Shown here piece by piece: positions 13,532 to 14,726 of a stretch of 14,726 nt of DNA; position 1 is the first letter of the stretch; each line of letters opens with the position of its first letter. Under the pieces are notes generated by a model. That model saw only the letters and a list, made by a program, of their open reading frames with translations, was not told the DNA's origin and made no database searches. A program made the position numbers and the translations under genes. Origin of the DNA: Bacteroidales bacterium (lineage in GTDB: Bacteria; Bacteroidota; Bacteroidia; Bacteroidales; UBA932); NCBI GenBank assembly GCA_016303175.1, contig JAEDMF010000024.1, forward strand, positions 1 to 14,726, in the 5' to 3' direction.

Positions 13532-14641
13532 TTACTTGACCACTATCCTTTCTATACGGCGGGGAACCGAGGTGAAGATTTCGTAAGGAATCGTACCGAG
13601 TTTCTCCGCCATTTCGGCGGCGGTGGGCTTGTCTCCGAAAATTGTTACGGTGTCTCCGACTTTGGCTTCCACTCCGGTAATGTCCAACATACACATATCC
13701 ATACAGATATTGCCTATGGTTGGCACAAGCTGACCGTTCAGTTCGAAGGCAAAGTTGCCGTTGCCCAGCCTGCGGTCAATTCCGTCGGCATAGCCCACGG
13801 GGATGGTGGCAATCACGGTGCCGGCCTTGGCTATCTTACCGTTGCGGCAATAGCCTATCGCCCCGTCACCTTCCTTCAAGGTCTTGATTTGCAGTATTTT
13901 GCACTTAAAGTGGGCCACAGGTTTCAGTTCGGCTGCGGAGAAGGGGCTCAGACCATAGATGCCTATGCCCAGCCGCACCATATCCATCTGATAATCGCTG
14001 AAACGCTCGATGCCTGCGGAGTTCAATATATGATAGAGAGGCTTGTATCCGAGCGCGTCCGAAATCCTGGGAGCATTGCGCCGGAACATTTCTATCTGGG
14101 CCAGAGTGAACTGGTCCATTGAAGGGTCGTCGGCTGTGGCCAGATGGGAGTAAATGCTCTTTACCCTCACTTCGGGACATTTGGGCAGAAAATCCAGCAG
14201 TTCATCGATTTCGGAGCTCATAAAGCCCAACCTGTGCATTCCTGTGTCCAGCTTGATATGAATGGGATAACTACTTTCGCCTCTGCGTCGGAGTACTTCC
14301 AGCAGGCATTTGAGGGTGTACATGTTCGGAATGGCCGGTTCCAGACGGAAGTCTATCATTTCATTGAAATAGTCCGTGCCTCCGCTCAGTACCAGAATGG
14401 GCAAATGTATGCCCGCATTCCTCAGCTCCATTCCCTCCACGGGGTAGGCGACAGCCAGATAGTCGGCGCCTTGCTCCTCCATCACCTTGGCAAATGCGGC
14501 GGCACCGTGGCCGTAGGCATTGGCCTTTACCAGCACGAGCAACTTTGTTGAAGGATTGAGCAGTGATTTGTAGTAGCTGTAATTGTTTCTGCAGGCGTCA
14601 AGACTGATTTCAAGACGCGAAAAATCATCGGCCTTATACAT
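13532..14641 (-). CDS. alr: Alanine racemase
   Basis: This fold-type III pyridoxal phosphate enzyme makes D-alanine for peptidoglycan. The 369-residue product carries the PLP lysine in VKANAYGHG (Lys39), the catalytic tyrosine of the partner subunit in AIGYCRNG (Tyr264), the phosphate-binding VGYADG (Tyr284) and the conserved NICMDMCM. Many Bacteroidetes fuse alanine racemase to MurF; here it stands alone. The frame extends upstream to 14686, but that would run through a tRNA gene, so I use the ATG at 14641 (MYKADDFSRLEISL). Only 20 bp separate this ATG from the 3' end of tRNA-Pro, so its message probably comes from a transcript that includes the tRNA. It converges on the transketolase genes. 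Confidence 0.95.
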   Translation of the reverse strand: MYKADDFSRLEISLDACRNNYSYYKSLLNPSTKLLVLVKANAYGHGAAAFAKVMEEQGADYLAVAYPVEGMELRNAGIHLPILVLSGGTDYFNEMIDFRLEPAIPNMYTLKCLLEVLRRRGESSYPIHIKLDTGMHRLGFMSSEIDELLDFLPKCPEVRVKSIYSHLATADDPSMDQFTLAQIEMFRRNAPRISDALGYKPLYHILNSAGIERFSDYQMDMVRLGIGIYGLSPFSAAELKPVAHFKCKILQIKTLKEGDGAIGYCRNGKIAKAGTVIATIPVGYADGIDRRLGNGNFAFELNGQLVPTIGNICMDMCMLDITGVEAKVGDTVTIFGDKPTAAEMAEKLGTIPYEIFTSVPRRIERIVVK

Positions 14642-14661
14642 TATTCCTGAAGGAGATATTG

Positions 14662-14726
14662 TCGGGAAGAGGTGACTCGAACACACGACCTCTGCGTCCC
14701 GAACGCAGCGCGCTAGCCAACTGCGC
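14662..14726 (-). tRNA. tRNA-Pro (anticodon CGG), 5' end cut by the window edge
   Basis: On the minus strand the gene shows a D arm (GCGC AGTTGGCTA GCGC), an anticodon arm CTGCG-TTCGGGA-CGCAG with anticodon CGG and G37, a five-base variable loop AGGTC, a T loop TTCGAGT and the 3' acceptor strand CTTCCCG with discriminator A. The nine 5'-most bases (acceptor strand plus two linker bases) lie beyond position 14726. CCA is not encoded; CAA follows the discriminator. The T stem GTGTG/CACCT has one apparent U-C mismatch and one G-U pair, which is weaker than usual. The tRNA reads CCG proline codons. Confidence 0.88.

Noticed and set aside
14642..14686. An N-terminal extension of alanine racemase
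   Set aside because: It reads through the tRNA-Pro 3' half.

Overview
The window looks like chromosomal housekeeping DNA from a member of Bacteroidetes, most likely Bacteroidales, with fairly high G+C for that order. Four things point there: TAnnTTTG promoter boxes in front of several genes, a general lack of Shine-Dalgarno sites, lineage-typical proteins (a DUF4271 membrane protein, a DUF2723 glycosyltransferase, a SUI1-type factor, a PSP1/RicT protein without sporulation genes), and the hemD-rnpA-yidD neighbourhood. I cannot fix the genus. I see no mobile element, CRISPR array, phage gene or defence island.

Layout. (1) Positions 1-140 hold the 3' end of a + strand gene, probably an outer-membrane beta-barrel protein. 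(2) Positions 192-4055 (+) hold a tight cluster: long-chain polyprenyl diphosphate synthase, DNA polymerase III delta' (holB), a RicT/PSP1 protein and tRNA (guanine-N7)-methyltransferase (trmB). The last three overlap or nearly touch. (3) Positions 4049-4215 are a tandem array of 15-17 bp modules in the order A-A-B-C-A-B-C-A-B-C-A'. It fills the space between the convergent trmB and yidD genes and runs over both stop codons. (4) Positions 4210-6696 (-) hold a five-gene operon read as SUI1 factor, DUF4271 membrane protein, hemD, rnpA, yidD, with junctions that overlap or lie within 10 bp. Its rnpA carries an unusual Ala/Glu-rich insertion built of 15-residue repeats. (5) Positions 6697-6748 are a compact divergent promoter region. 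(6) Positions 6749-9808 (+) hold a large DUF2723 GT-C-type membrane protein, whose stop codon overlaps that of the convergent lepA (9805-11592, -). (7) A second divergent promoter region separates lepA from a split transketolase (11698-13500, +). (8) A hairpin at 13505-13520 separates that pair from a convergent stand-alone alanine racemase (13532-14641, -). The racemase lies directly downstream of a tRNA-Pro(CGG) that is cut by the window edge.

The genes serve isoprenoid quinone synthesis, replication, RNA processing and modification, haem synthesis, membrane protein insertion, translation, pentose phosphate metabolism, protein glycosylation and cell-wall D-alanine supply. I see no clearly new multi-gene system. 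The most distinctive features are the two independent tandem-repeat expansions on either side of yidD, one non-coding and one inside RnpA. After those come the near-leaderless overlapping divergent promoters, the tRNA-alr junction with no room for a promoter, and the bacterial relative of the TMEM260 O-mannosyltransferase.
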